Positions 56,663 through 64,000 of a stretch of 64,000 bases of DNA are shown piece by piece. Each line of letters begins with the position of its first letter. Position 1 is the stretch's first letter. The stretch is from Croceibacterium xixiisoli. GTDB taxonomy: Bacteria; Pseudomonadota; Alphaproteobacteria; Sphingomonadales; Sphingomonadaceae. The DNA is taken from positions 868,001 through 932,000 of the forward strand of contig NZ_WTYJ01000002.1 in the NCBI RefSeq assembly GCF_009827305.1, in the 5' to 3' direction. Position numbers and translations under genes: made by a program. Below the pieces are notes generated by a model. It worked only from the letters and a program-made list of their open reading frames with translations, had not been told where the DNA came from and did no database searches.

Positions 56663-57916
56663 ATGTTTCGCATGCCCCTTACCGCTGGCCGCAAATCCCT
56701 TCGGGGCGTGGTTTCCGGCTTCGCGCTGGTTGCAACGCTGGCGGGCGGCGCCGTAATCGGTACCGCGATGGCCAGCGCCCCCGCCGCCGCGCAGTCCAAG
56801 CCGAAGAACTCCAAGAAATTTGTTGATGCCTATACCCCGGTCTCCAACGCAGTGAACGCGGAAGGCGGCGATCTCAACGCGGCCAAGGCCCAGCTGCCAG
56901 GCGTAATTGCAGCTGTCGAAAATGAAACCGATCGTTTCCTCGCCGGCAATCTCGCCCTGGTATTGGGTGGTAAGCTGACGGACAAGGCACTGCAGCGTCA
57001 GGGTCTGGAAATTATGTTGCAGAGCGGCCAGGTCGAACCCGACAAGGTTGCCCAGTTCCAATTCTTCGTCGGCCAGCTCGCGCTCGACGCCAAGGATTAT
57101 CCCGCGGCCTTGGCGGCATTGAAGCAAGCCAAGGATGGCGGTTTTCAGGAACCGGCGCTGGATCAGCTGATCTTCGCGGCCTACATTGAAAACAACCAGG
57201 CCAATGAAGGTCTGGCTTTCCTCAAGACCACGCTGGGTGCCGGCACCTCCGACGCCGTGCTGCGCGCCGCACTGCAGGCTGCGTATGATTCCAAGGATTC
57301 CGCGCTGGCCAATGAATGGTCGGCCACGCTGGTCAAGCAGAGCCCGACCGAAGCCAATTGGAAGAGCGCCATTCAGGTGGTCGAAGCCAGCAATGATTTC
57401 GATGCCCAGGCAACGCTGGATCTCATGCGGCTGATGTCGGCAACCGGTTCGCTCAAGGAAGAACGGGAATTCCGTAACTACATCGAAGCCGCCGATCCGC
57501 GCATCATGTCGAACGAAGTGCTTCGGGTGATTGCATCGGGTCAGCAGGCAGGTGTGTTCGCCGGTGACGATGCCTATGTCGCCGAAGTAAAGGCAATTGC
57601 CGATCCGCGCGCACCGGAAGATCAGCGCGAAGCGGCTGGCCTGGCGACGGCCGCCCGCAGCTCGGGCGCTGCCCGCGATGCGCTAATCGCCGGCAATGTG
57701 ATGATGTCGCTGGCAAAATATGCCGAGGCGGAAGAAATGTTCGCTCTGGCGCTGGAAAAGGGCGCACCCGACCGTGATCTCGCCGCCACTCGCCTCGGCA
57801 TCGCGCAGGCGCATCAGGGCAAGGCAGCAGAAGCCAAGGCGACGCTTGACCAGGTCACGGGCGCCCGCGCCCCGCTGGCGCAGCTCTGGGCAATTTACGC
57901 CGCCAGCAAGAGCTGA
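56663..57916 (+). CDS. Exported TPR-type repeat protein
   Basis: 417 residues from ATG 56663, with AGGAG at 56649-56653; the long frame from 55187 is antisense to gyrA and not real. The N-terminus has a hydrophobic signal-like segment (FALVATLAGGAVIGTAMA ending ASAPAAAQ), then helical repeats consistent with TPRs (AKDYPAALAALKQAKDGG, ANEGLAFLKTTLG, KYAEAEEMFALALEKG). Probably periplasmic and a scaffold. No partner was identified. Confidence 0.75.
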   Translation: MFRMPLTAGRKSLRGVVSGFALVATLAGGAVIGTAMASAPAAAQSKPKNSKKFVDAYTPVSNAVNAEGGDLNAAKAQLPGVIAAVENETDRFLAGNLALVLGGKLTDKALQRQGLEIMLQSGQVEPDKVAQFQFFVGQLALDAKDYPAALAALKQAKDGGFQEPALDQLIFAAYIENNQANEGLAFLKTTLGAGTSDAVLRAALQAAYDSKDSALANEWSATLVKQSPTEANWKSAIQVVEASNDFDAQATLDLMRLMSATGSLKEEREFRNYIEAADPRIMSNEVLRVIASGQQAGVFAGDDAYVAEVKAIADPRAPEDQREAAGLATAARSSGAARDALIAGNVMMSLAKYAEAEEMFALALEKGAPDRDLAATRLGIAQAHQGKAAEAKATLDQVTGARAPLAQLWAIYAASKS

Positions 57917-57935
57917 TCTGCCAGCCATGACATGA

Positions 57936-57973
57936 AAAAAGGGGGCGGAAGCATCAGCTTCCGCCCCCTTTTT
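57936..57973. terminator. Strong terminator between TPR gene and ychF
   Basis: A perfect 17-bp inverted repeat (57936-57952 with 57957-57973, 4-nt ATCA loop) with AAAAA and TTTTT at its ends, so it works for both converging genes. Confidence 0.93.
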
Positions 57974-58008
57974 GTACCTGCTTGTTGCGGGTCGGTGAAT
58001 GCCGGCGG

Positions 58009-59109
58009 TCAGACGTTGAACTTGAACATCAGCACGTCGCCGTCCTGCACAAGATATTCCTTGCCTTCCTGACGCAGCTTGCCGGCTTCGCGGGCCGCGC
58101 TTTCCCCGCCCAGGCCGACGTAATCGGTGTAGGCAATGGTTTCGGCGCGGATGAAGCCCTTTTCGAAATCGGTGTGGATTTCCCCCGCCGCCTGCGGTGC
58201 CTTGGCCCCGGCCGGGAAGGTCCAGGCGCGGGCTTCCTTCGGGCCAGCGGTGAAGAATGTCCGCAGGCCCAGCAGATCGAAACCTGCGCGGATCACGCGC
58301 GCCAGGCCGGTTTCTTCCAGCCCGAGAGAGCCGAGAAACTCGTTACGCTCTTCGGCTTCCATGCCCACCAGCTCCGCCTCGATCGCGGCGGAAACCACCA
58401 CGGCCTGCGCCCCTTCGGCCTTCGCCTTGGCGAAGACTTTCTCGGTCAGCGCATTGCCGGTGGCGGCATCATCTTCGGAAACATTGCAGACATAGAGCAC
58501 CGGCTTTGCCGTCAGCAGCTGGGCCTGGGCGAACAGCCGCGCTTCCTCTTCATCCTTGGGTTCGGTCAGCCGCGCGGGCTTGCCGTCGCGCAGCAGATCG
58601 AGCGCCTGGCCGAGCACGCTGGCGATGGCCTTGGCTTCCTTGTCGCCGCTGGCGCCGCGCTTCTGCGCATTGGGGACCCGCTTTTCCAGGCTTTCCAGAT
58701 CGGCGAGCATCAGTTCGGTTTCGACCACATCGGCATCCGCAATCGGATCGACCTTGTTGGCGACATGCTGTATGTCATCATCCTCGAAACAACGCAGCAC
58801 ATGCACGATGGCGTCGGTTTCGCGAATATTGCCCAGGAACTGGTTGCCCAGGCCTTCACCCTTGCTCGCGCCCTTCACCAGGCCGGCGATGTCGACAAAC
58901 GCCAGCTGGGTCGGGATGATCTTGGCGCTGCCGGCGATCCTGGCAATTTCATCCAGCCGTGAATCGGGCACCGCCACCTGGCCGACATTGGGCTCGATGG
59001 TGCAAAATGGGTAATTGGCGGCCTGCGCGGCCTGCGTTTCGGTCAGGGCATTGAAAAGGGTCGACTTGCCAACATTGGGCAGGCCAACGATCCCGCAGCG
59101 GAATCCCAT
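58009..59109 (-). CDS. ychF: Redox-regulated ATPase YchF
   Basis: 366 residues, starting at ATG 59109 rather than at ATG 59115, because the GAGGA sits 7 bases before the former and too close to the latter. The P-loop is G-L-P-N-V-G-K-S, then DIAGLVKGASKGEGLGN and the TGS domain near the C-terminus (FFTAGPKEARAWTF). YchF/OLA1 is a universally conserved ATP-hydrolysing GTPase-fold protein that binds the ribosome. The 3' end is flanked by a strong terminator. Confidence 0.97.
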   Translation of the reverse strand: MGFRCGIVGLPNVGKSTLFNALTETQAAQAANYPFCTIEPNVGQVAVPDSRLDEIARIAGSAKIIPTQLAFVDIAGLVKGASKGEGLGNQFLGNIRETDAIVHVLRCFEDDDIQHVANKVDPIADADVVETELMLADLESLEKRVPNAQKRGASGDKEAKAIASVLGQALDLLRDGKPARLTEPKDEEEARLFAQAQLLTAKPVLYVCNVSEDDAATGNALTEKVFAKAKAEGAQAVVVSAAIEAELVGMEAEERNEFLGSLGLEETGLARVIRAGFDLLGLRTFFTAGPKEARAWTFPAGAKAPQAAGEIHTDFEKGFIRAETIAYTDYVGLGGESAAREAGKLRQEGKEYLVQDGDVLMFKFNV

Positions 59110-59217
59110 TGTCATTTCCTCAATTCAGATGTCGGCGCGCCTTAGCGGGCTGAACAGGGAAAGGCCAGAGAGGCACAGCTTCACCATTTCTTGACTATAG
59201 CGACTTAGCCAGCACGC

Positions 59218-60339
59218 ATGGCCTATCGTGTACCGTTGCTCGCCGCCCTGCTGCTGCCCGCACTGTCGCTGCTCGCCGCCTGTTCAGGTTCGGATGTCGA
59301 CCCGGAAGAGGGCGCCCGTACGGCGCTGGCCGCTGGGGATTACGTCGTGGCCAGGGAATATCTGGCCGCAGCCCTGAAGGCCTCGCCGGCGGATCCGGAG
59401 TTGCTGGAACTGCTGGCGCGTACCAGGCTGGGATTGGGGGAAGGGGACGCGACCATCGCCACGCTCAACCGGCTGGCCACCGAGGGCCGCCTCCCCGCAG
59501 ATGCTGCGCTGCTTTATGCAGAGGCGGAACTGCAGCGTGACGCGCCCGAAGAAGCCGTGAAGCGACTGGCCGATGATTCTTCCGCTCCGGCATGGCGCAT
59601 AAGGGCCCTGGCCGCTGTGCGGCAGGGCGATCGCGAACAGGCCGCCCATGCCTTTTCGGCCGGGACCCGGGCAGAAGGGCCCAAGGCCGATTTGCTGGTC
59701 AATTACGCCTATTTCCTGCTGGAGGATGATGATGTTCCCGGCGCGCGCCGGATCGCCAATATCGCGCTGGCAGACAGTCCGAAGCACATCGACACCATGC
59801 TGCTGGACGCGCGCATATCGCAGCGGGAACTGCGCAATTCGGCGGCCCTTGCACGCTATCGCGAAATCCTCGCCAGCATTCCGGCGCATCGCGAAGCGCT
59901 GCTGGGCGCGATCTCGGTTCTTGGCGCGGCCGGCGAACTGGACGAAGTGCAGACGCTGCTCGCGCGCGGGATGGAAAATGCGCCGGGCGATCCGGAATTC
60001 ATTTACATTTCCGCACGTCTCGCGGCGGAAAAGAACGATTGGGTCGCCGTGCGGCGGATATTGCAGCAGACCGAAATGTCGCTCGCCGATTTTCCGGAGG
60101 CCAACAGCCTCTATTCTCAGGCAATGCTGGAAATGGGGCAGGCCGAACAGGCTCGGGCCCGGCTGGTCGGGCTGGTGCGAGATGACCCGGAAAACCCCAT
60201 GATACGCCGGCTCTATGCGCGGGCGCTGATGGATCTGGGTGATTTTGCGGAAGCGCGGCAGGCTATCGAGCCATTGGCGAACATGTCCGGCGCGACCAGG
60301 GAAGATATCGACCTGTATCGGCGGGCGTCTGCGAATTGA
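59218..60339 (+). CDS. TPR-repeat lipoprotein
   Basis: 373 residues with a type II signal peptide and lipobox LLAAC (Cys22). Tetratricopeptide-like helices follow (GDYVVAREYLAAALKASPAD, NSAALARYREILASIPAHREALL, DFAEARQAIEPLANMSG). It is likely anchored in a membrane facing the periplasm, as an assembly scaffold. No start-site ambiguity: ATG 59218. The related TPR protein at 56663 lies 1.3 kb away but is not obviously homologous beyond the repeat type. Confidence 0.82.
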   Translation: MAYRVPLLAALLLPALSLLAACSGSDVDPEEGARTALAAGDYVVAREYLAAALKASPADPELLELLARTRLGLGEGDATIATLNRLATEGRLPADAALLYAEAELQRDAPEEAVKRLADDSSAPAWRIRALAAVRQGDREQAAHAFSAGTRAEGPKADLLVNYAYFLLEDDDVPGARRIANIALADSPKHIDTMLLDARISQRELRNSAALARYREILASIPAHREALLGAISVLGAAGELDEVQTLLARGMENAPGDPEFIYISARLAAEKNDWVAVRRILQQTEMSLADFPEANSLYSQAMLEMGQAEQARARLVGLVRDDPENPMIRRLYARALMDLGDFAEARQAIEPLANMSGATREDIDLYRRASAN

Positions 60340-60381
60340 AGCGTTCGAAGACAAAGCCTGCCGAAAGCCGGCAGGAGAGGG

Positions 60382-60418
60382 CGATCACCCGGCTGCCATG
60401 ACGGCACCCGGGTGATCG
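60382..60418. terminator. Hairpin between convergent genes
   Basis: An 11-bp inverted repeat (60382-60392 with 60408-60418); the 15-nt loop contains a smaller TGCC/GGCA stem. It separates the TPR lipoprotein gene from the PEP-CTERM gene. T-runs are weak. Confidence 0.55.
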
Positions 60419-60430
60419 TCACCCAATCGC

Positions 60431-60775
60431 TTACGCCTGAGCGCGACGGCGACGACGTGCCAGGCCCAGGCCCAGCAGGCCTGCACCGAACATGGCGAGC
60501 ATGCCCGGCTCCGGAACGGCCGTGCCGCCCGAGGTGGTGTTGCCCGAAGTCGTGTTGCCGGACGTGGTATTGCCGGACGTCGTGTTACCCGAAGTCGTGT
60601 TACCCGAAGTTGTGTTGCCGGAGGTCGTGTTACCCGAGGTGCTGGTGTTGCAGTGCTTCTTGCACGGCTTGGTGCCGCCCGAGGAAGAGCCCCAGCTCCA
60701 GGTGGCCGATGCCGGTACTGCGACGGTGACGACCGACAGAGCGGCGGCGATGGCGACGAGCTTGTGATTGATCAT
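60431..60775 (-). CDS. PEP-CTERM protein with GNTTS repeats
   Basis: 114 residues from ATG 60775, with AAGGGG upstream. A Sec signal peptide ends at PASA, followed by a Trp/Ser/Gly start and CKKHC. Seven tandem G-N-T-T-S units precede a classical PEP-CTERM tail: VPEPG, a hydrophobic helix (MLAMFGAGLLGLGLA) and RRRRR. Exosortase removes such tails during export; the matching exosortase is not in the window. The Thr/Asn/Ser-rich repeats are candidate glycosylation regions. Role unknown, possibly a surface or biofilm component. Confidence 0.88.
   Translation of the reverse strand: MINHKLVAIAAALSVVTVAVPASATWSWGSSSGGTKPCKKHCNTSTSGNTTSGNTTSGNTTSGNTTSGNTTSGNTTSGNTTSGGTAVPEPGMLAMFGAGLLGLGLARRRRRAQA
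60531..60635 (-). repeat. Seven 15-bp tandem repeats coding for GNTTS
   Basis: Seven consecutive 15-bp units with third-position variation, all encoding G-N-T-T-S on the minus strand, inside the PEP-CTERM gene. Sequence drift among units shows the amino-acid pattern is preserved rather than recently copied. Confidence 0.9.
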
Positions 60776-60953
60776 GATAGTGTTCCCCTTGAGCGTGTTT
60801 GACCGATTGAATTGGTTACCGCCATTGATTGCAAACGGCGTGCCAAACCAGGGATTCCGCATGATACAGTGGTTAACAAATTCCACCACCATGCTCGATT
60901 GTTAAAAAAGCCGACATTTCCGCAGATGTTGGCCGTTGTGATCAGATGCAGGA

Positions 60954-61523
60954 TCACTCCTGCTGGCGGCGGGCCACGTCGTTCATGAAGCGCACATCGT
61001 CACCCCGTGCCAGCCATTCGGCTTCTGCCCCGATGGCGCTCAGCATGGTGATCAGATCGTCCTGTTCGGCCTTGGCATAATTGCCAAGCACATGGCCAGT
61101 CACCCGGTCCCTGTGCCCGGGATGGCCTATGCCGAGGCGGATACGGCGGAAATCCGGGCCAAGATGCTGATCGATCGAGCGCAGCCCGTTGTGCCCGGCT
61201 GTCCCGCCGCCCTGCTTGGCCTTCACCTTGAACGGGGCCAGATCCAGTTCGTCATGGAACACGGTCAGCGCATCCGTGCCCAGTTTGTAGAACCGCAGCG
61301 CTTCGCCGACGCTGCGGCCGCTTTCGTTCATGAAGGTCGCCGGCTTGAGCAGCAGCACCTTGGTGCCGCCGATCCGGCCTTCCTGCAGCCAGCCCTGAAA
61401 CTTCTTCTGGACCGGGCCGAAATCGTGCATTTCAGCCAGCACATCCATCGCCATGAAGCCGATATTGTGACGGTGCATCGCATATTGCGGACCGGGATTT
61501 CCTAATCCTGCCCAGAGCTGCAT
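60954..61523 (-). CDS. pth: Peptidyl-tRNA hydrolase
   Basis: 189 residues with GLGNPGPQYAMHRHNIGF at the start (catalytic His19), then KPATFMNESGRSV and VFHDELDLAPFKVKAKQGGGTAGHNGLRS, which form the substrate cleft. It releases tRNA from peptidyl-tRNA dropped off ribosomes. It is downstream of rplY on the same strand, a common pairing; a hairpin at 61608 lies between them. Confidence 0.97.
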   Translation of the reverse strand: MQLWAGLGNPGPQYAMHRHNIGFMAMDVLAEMHDFGPVQKKFQGWLQEGRIGGTKVLLLKPATFMNESGRSVGEALRFYKLGTDALTVFHDELDLAPFKVKAKQGGGTAGHNGLRSIDQHLGPDFRRIRLGIGHPGHRDRVTGHVLGNYAKAEQDDLITMLSAIGAEAEWLARGDDVRFMNDVARRQQE

Positions 61524-61607
61524 CGCAATTCCTCAAAAACCTGTGTGGGGCCGGATGGCCCGGCCGGGTGACGATGGGATTGGTGGAGGTGTTGCAGGCA
61601 AAAAACA

Positions 61608-61639
61608 AGGCGCCGGTCCGCCTGTACGGACCGGCGCCT
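61608..61639 (-). terminator. Terminator downstream of rplY
   Basis: A perfect 13-bp stem (61608-61620 with 61627-61639, 6-nt loop), with a run of A on its left that becomes a T-run on the minus strand. It would end or attenuate the rplY transcript before pth. Confidence 0.85.
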
Positions 61640-61671
61640 CTGTCTCGGCGGCCTCAGCTGCCGTGAAGCGA

Positions 61672-62292
61672 TCAGGCTTCTTCGGCGGCTTCTTCAGTGT
61701 CCGCATCGCCTTCCGAGCTCTTGAGAGCGGAAGGAGCAACCAGCGTGGCAATGGTGAAGTCACGATCGGTGATCGCGCTTTCGGTGCCGGCCGGCAGGGT
61801 CACATTGCTGATGTGGATGGTGTCGCCCACATCGATGCCGGTGACATCGATTTCGATTTCGCTGGGGATCTTGTCTGCATCGCAAACCAGTTCCAGTTCG
61901 TGGCGAACGATGTTCAGCACGCCACCGCGCTTGATGCCGGGGCTTGCGTCTTCATTCACGAACAGTACCGGAACGTCGACTTCGACCTTGGCGTTCTTGG
62001 CCAGGCGCAGGAAATCGGCGTGCAGCGGGCGGTCGGTGACCGGGTGAACGGCAACATCCTTGGGGATGGTGCGGATGACCTTGCCATCGAGTTCGATCAG
62101 CACGATCGAATTCATGAAGTGGCCCGTGCCAAGCTGGCGAGCCAGCAGCTTTTCTTCCACATGGATGGTGGTCGGTTCATCATTGCCGCCATAAATGACG
62201 GCGGGTACCCGGCCTTCGCGACGCAGTTCACGGGAGGCTCCCTTGCCAGCCCGTTCGCGCAGCTCGGCGGGCAGGTTCAGAGCGTCGCTCAT
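61672..62292 (-). CDS. rplY: 50S ribosomal protein L25 / general stress protein Ctc
   Basis: 206 residues from ATG 62292; a longer frame to 62352 is not needed. The N-terminal L25 domain has [25 protein letters not shown], split here from the start of the fold, and the C-terminal TL5-type domain follows. The extended C-terminus is acidic ([13 protein letters not shown]). It binds 5S rRNA. Its pairing with pth downstream is conserved in many bacteria. Confidence 0.95.
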   Translation of the reverse strand: MSDALNLPAELRERAGKGASRELRREGRVPAVIYGGNDEPTTIHVEEKLLARQLGTGHFMNSIVLIELDGKVIRTIPKDVAVHPVTDRPLHADFLRLAKNAKVEVDVPVLFVNEDASPGIKRGGVLNIVRHELELVCDADKIPSEIEIDVTGIDVGDTIHISNVTLPAGTESAITDRDFTIATLVAPSALKSSEGDADTEEAAEEA

Positions 62293-62398
62293 GTCACGTG
62301 CCTTTCGAATGCATTGAAACGTTTTTCCCGCCACGCCTCCAGGGATGACCATGACCGGAAGCGGGTACCCCTAAGCGAATTGCCCCGCAAACGCAAGC

Positions 62399-63292
62399 CT
62401 ACTGCAGCCTGGACACCGTATAGCCACGGGCCGCCAGCAGGGCGGGCAATCCATCCGGTCCCAGCATATGCGCTGCACCCACCGCCACAAAGGGGCGCTG
62501 GTCCTGGCGGATCAACCCGTCGATCTGCGTCGCCCAGTCATGATTGCGGTCCACCAGCAATGCCTGGCGCAGTCCCGGAACGGTCAGGAATCCGCTGTTG
62601 GACTGGCTTTCCAGCGCGTTCATGTCACCCTTGATCCAGGCACTGACCAGTTCCGTTTTTTCCGGATCGTCGGGTTCGGAAATCACGGAAGACAGCAGCG
62701 CGGCCTGATCGGCGGGGCTCAGCCGGTCGAACCGATCGAACTGCCGTTCGAAACCTTCCAGGCCATGCACCGGCCGGCTTCCGTCGAGCAGGGCCTTGTC
62801 GACCCCATTGTCCGTCTGGTTGGTGCGGCGGGCATTGGCGATCATCAGGGCGGCAGCCCAGTCCTCCACACCGGCCAGATCGCGATCGGACAATCCGGTG
62901 GCGGAATAGATCGCCCGCAGCGGCTCCCGGTCGGTGGCGGCAATGCGTTGGGAAAGCGGCGGCAGGCTGGCGGTATAGGCGCGATCCTGCAGCGCGCGGC
63001 GGGCGGCGGCGCTATCAGCCAGATTGTCGATTTCGACCACCATCAGCCCGGATGCCAGCAAGGCGGCCTCCAGCGTGGAACTGCGCCAGCGGATATTGTC
63101 CGGCAGGGCGTGGATTGTTCCGAACAGCCAGGCTTCATGCCCTTCGGCGGACCGGACATGCCAGATTGCCGGGCTTCCCGCATGCTGGGCGACGGCATCA
63201 TCCGTATCGGTGGCCGCGTTGTTGCACGCGGTCAGGGCCAGCAGGCAGAGCGCCAGCGCACAGCCGAGAACATTTTTCAGGACGATATTCAT
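62399..63292 (-). CDS. TraB/GumN-family lipoprotein
   Basis: 297 residues with a lipobox LTAC (Cys23). The TraB/GumN pattern is seen: WHVRSAEGHEAWLFGTIHALP near the N-terminus and PFVAVGAAHMLGPDGLPALLAARGY at the end, with conserved GT-H and G-x-x-H residues as in TIKI-type metalloprotease-like proteins. It would be attached to a membrane facing the periplasm. The activity in bacteria is unproven. It lies 51 bp after a paralog on the same strand. Confidence 0.85.
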   Translation of the reverse strand: MNIVLKNVLGCALALCLLALTACNNAATDTDDAVAQHAGSPAIWHVRSAEGHEAWLFGTIHALPDNIRWRSSTLEAALLASGLMVVEIDNLADSAAARRALQDRAYTASLPPLSQRIAATDREPLRAIYSATGLSDRDLAGVEDWAAALMIANARRTNQTDNGVDKALLDGSRPVHGLEGFERQFDRFDRLSPADQAALLSSVISEPDDPEKTELVSAWIKGDMNALESQSNSGFLTVPGLRQALLVDRNHDWATQIDGLIRQDQRPFVAVGAAHMLGPDGLPALLAARGYTVSRLQ

Positions 63293-63343
63293 GGTCGTAT
63301 CAAGGGCATCGGGCAGCCGCCCGGAATGCAGCTCGCTTTCGCC

Positions 63344-64000
63344 TCATTCCCAGACGCGCTCGACCTTCAGCCCGCGTTTGCGCAATTGTGCCTGGACGCT
63401 GTCTTTCCCGGCCAGATGACCGGCGCCGACAGCGATGAACACCGTGCCATCCTGTTCCATCCGCTTTTCGATCCAGTCCGCCCAATGCGCGTTCCGGTCG
63501 GTCAGCAGCCGGGCATACAGCGCCGGGTCGGCAATCTCGCCATTCAACTGGTTGCCCAGCGCCACCATGTCGCCATCCTTCCATTCCGCAACCATCGCAT
63601 CCAGCGAGGATCCGGCCTGGGGTACGGCGTCCACGGACTGGGAAAGATAGGCGAACTGCGCCGCTTCGGGCAGGCCGTCGAACAATTCGACCTGCTGATC
63701 CACAGTCTCCAGCGCGGCATGCACCTTGTTGTTCGCCCGGGCCTTCAGCGCCTGTTCCACGCCGCTGGCCGGATCATACCCGGCCTGGATCAGCGGCAAT
63801 AACGACAGCGTCACGGCGGCCAGCCAGGGCTCGACGCGATCGAACATGTCGATCGGCTTGCCCAGCGTGACCAGCGCCGCCTCATAGGCAAGGCGGTGCT
63901 CGCTATCCATCATGTCCCGCAGGGTCCGGTCGCCCTTCAGGGCGCCGGCTCTGGCCAGCGCCATGGTGGATTTGTCCGGTTGGGACATATCCACTTCGGT
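63344..64000 (-). CDS. TraB/GumN-family protein (partial, 5' end beyond window)
   Basis: At least 216 residues are visible, and the frame is open to the right edge, so the N-terminus with its signal sequence is missing. The C-terminal motif FIAVGAGHLAGKDSVQAQLRKRG and the DRNAHWADWIEKRM segment match the neighbour at 62399-63292 (DRNHDWATQIDGLI). The pair is a tandem duplication. Function unproven. Confidence 0.85.
   Translation of the reverse strand, partial: TEVDMSQPDKSTMALARAGALKGDRTLRDMMDSEHRLAYEAALVTLGKPIDMFDRVEPWLAAVTLSLLPLIQAGYDPASGVEQALKARANNKVHAALETVDQQVELFDGLPEAAQFAYLSQSVDAVPQAGSSLDAMVAEWKDGDMVALGNQLNGEIADPALYARLLTDRNAHWADWIEKRMEQDGTVFIAVGAGHLAGKDSVQAQLRKRGLKVERVWE

Noticed and set aside
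60531-60635. Tandem 15-bp repeats considered as a CRISPR-like array
   Set aside because: There are no spacers and the repeats are in frame coding for GNTTS inside a PEP-CTERM protein.
1-64000. tRNA, rRNA, transposase or integrase genes
   Set aside because: None was seen in the intergenic gaps by eye; a tRNA scan would be needed to exclude a missed one.

Overview
The window looks like chromosome of an alphaproteobacterium of the order Sphingomonadales (Sphingomonadaceae or Erythrobacteraceae type). This is inferred from the high-GC coding style, long TonB-dependent receptors, a lipoyl-PdhB fusion, FAD/folate-dependent TrmFO, Tad pilus pseudopilin genes, a PEP-CTERM protein and a PmtA-type phospholipid methyltransferase. 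No rRNA, tRNA, CRISPR array, transposase or phage gene was seen. About 46 genes were read. Both edges cut a gene: a G8-domain beta-helix protein on the left and a TraB/GumN protein on the right.

Layout, left part. 1-7.5 kb is a same-strand accessory block: G8/parallel beta-helix protein related to the animal CEMIP/TMEM2 family, a 61-residue small protein, an MFS transporter, a large unrecognised protein with a helical C-terminal half, and an SDR dehydrogenase. 7.8-11.8 kb groups membrane-lipid genes: PmtA-like methyltransferase, an Mpo1/DUF962-like membrane protein, a membrane-anchored class III aminotransferase and a divergent phosphatidylserine-decarboxylase-like protein. 11.9-15.2 kb holds an SDR and an NTF2-like protein divergent from a LysR regulator and an AlkD-like HEAT-repeat protein. 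15.3-22 kb has a trimeric autotransporter adhesin, a GntR/UTRA regulator divergent from a PfkB sugar kinase, and LigD. 22.3-28.3 kb has a small membrane protein, an MHYT-PAS-GGDEF-EAL protein, and a quinone-oxidoreductase-like/tannase-family operon.

Middle. 28.9-39.8 kb is a block bounded by two paralogous TonB-dependent receptors in inverted orientation. Between them lie a UDP-uronate epimerase, a polysaccharide pyruvyl transferase and a glycosyltransferase. A tandem double-MarR regulator sits beside the second receptor.

Right part (41.8-64 kb) is mostly core genome: HPPD, FtsB-like protein, PdhA-PdhB, three overlapping TadE/TadG-type genes, TrmFO, YhhN, GyrA, YchF, Pth and ribosomal protein L25. 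It also has two TPR proteins, a PEP-CTERM protein with GNTTS repeats and tandem TraB/GumN proteins. Strong hairpin terminators separate most convergent gene pairs.

The most promising leads for undescribed biology are the lipid gene group at 7.8-11.8 kb, the CEMIP-like module at 1-7.5 kb, the glycan genes flanked by inverted receptor paralogs, and the double-MarR regulator. All functional statements rest on motif recognition by eye; no database search was run.
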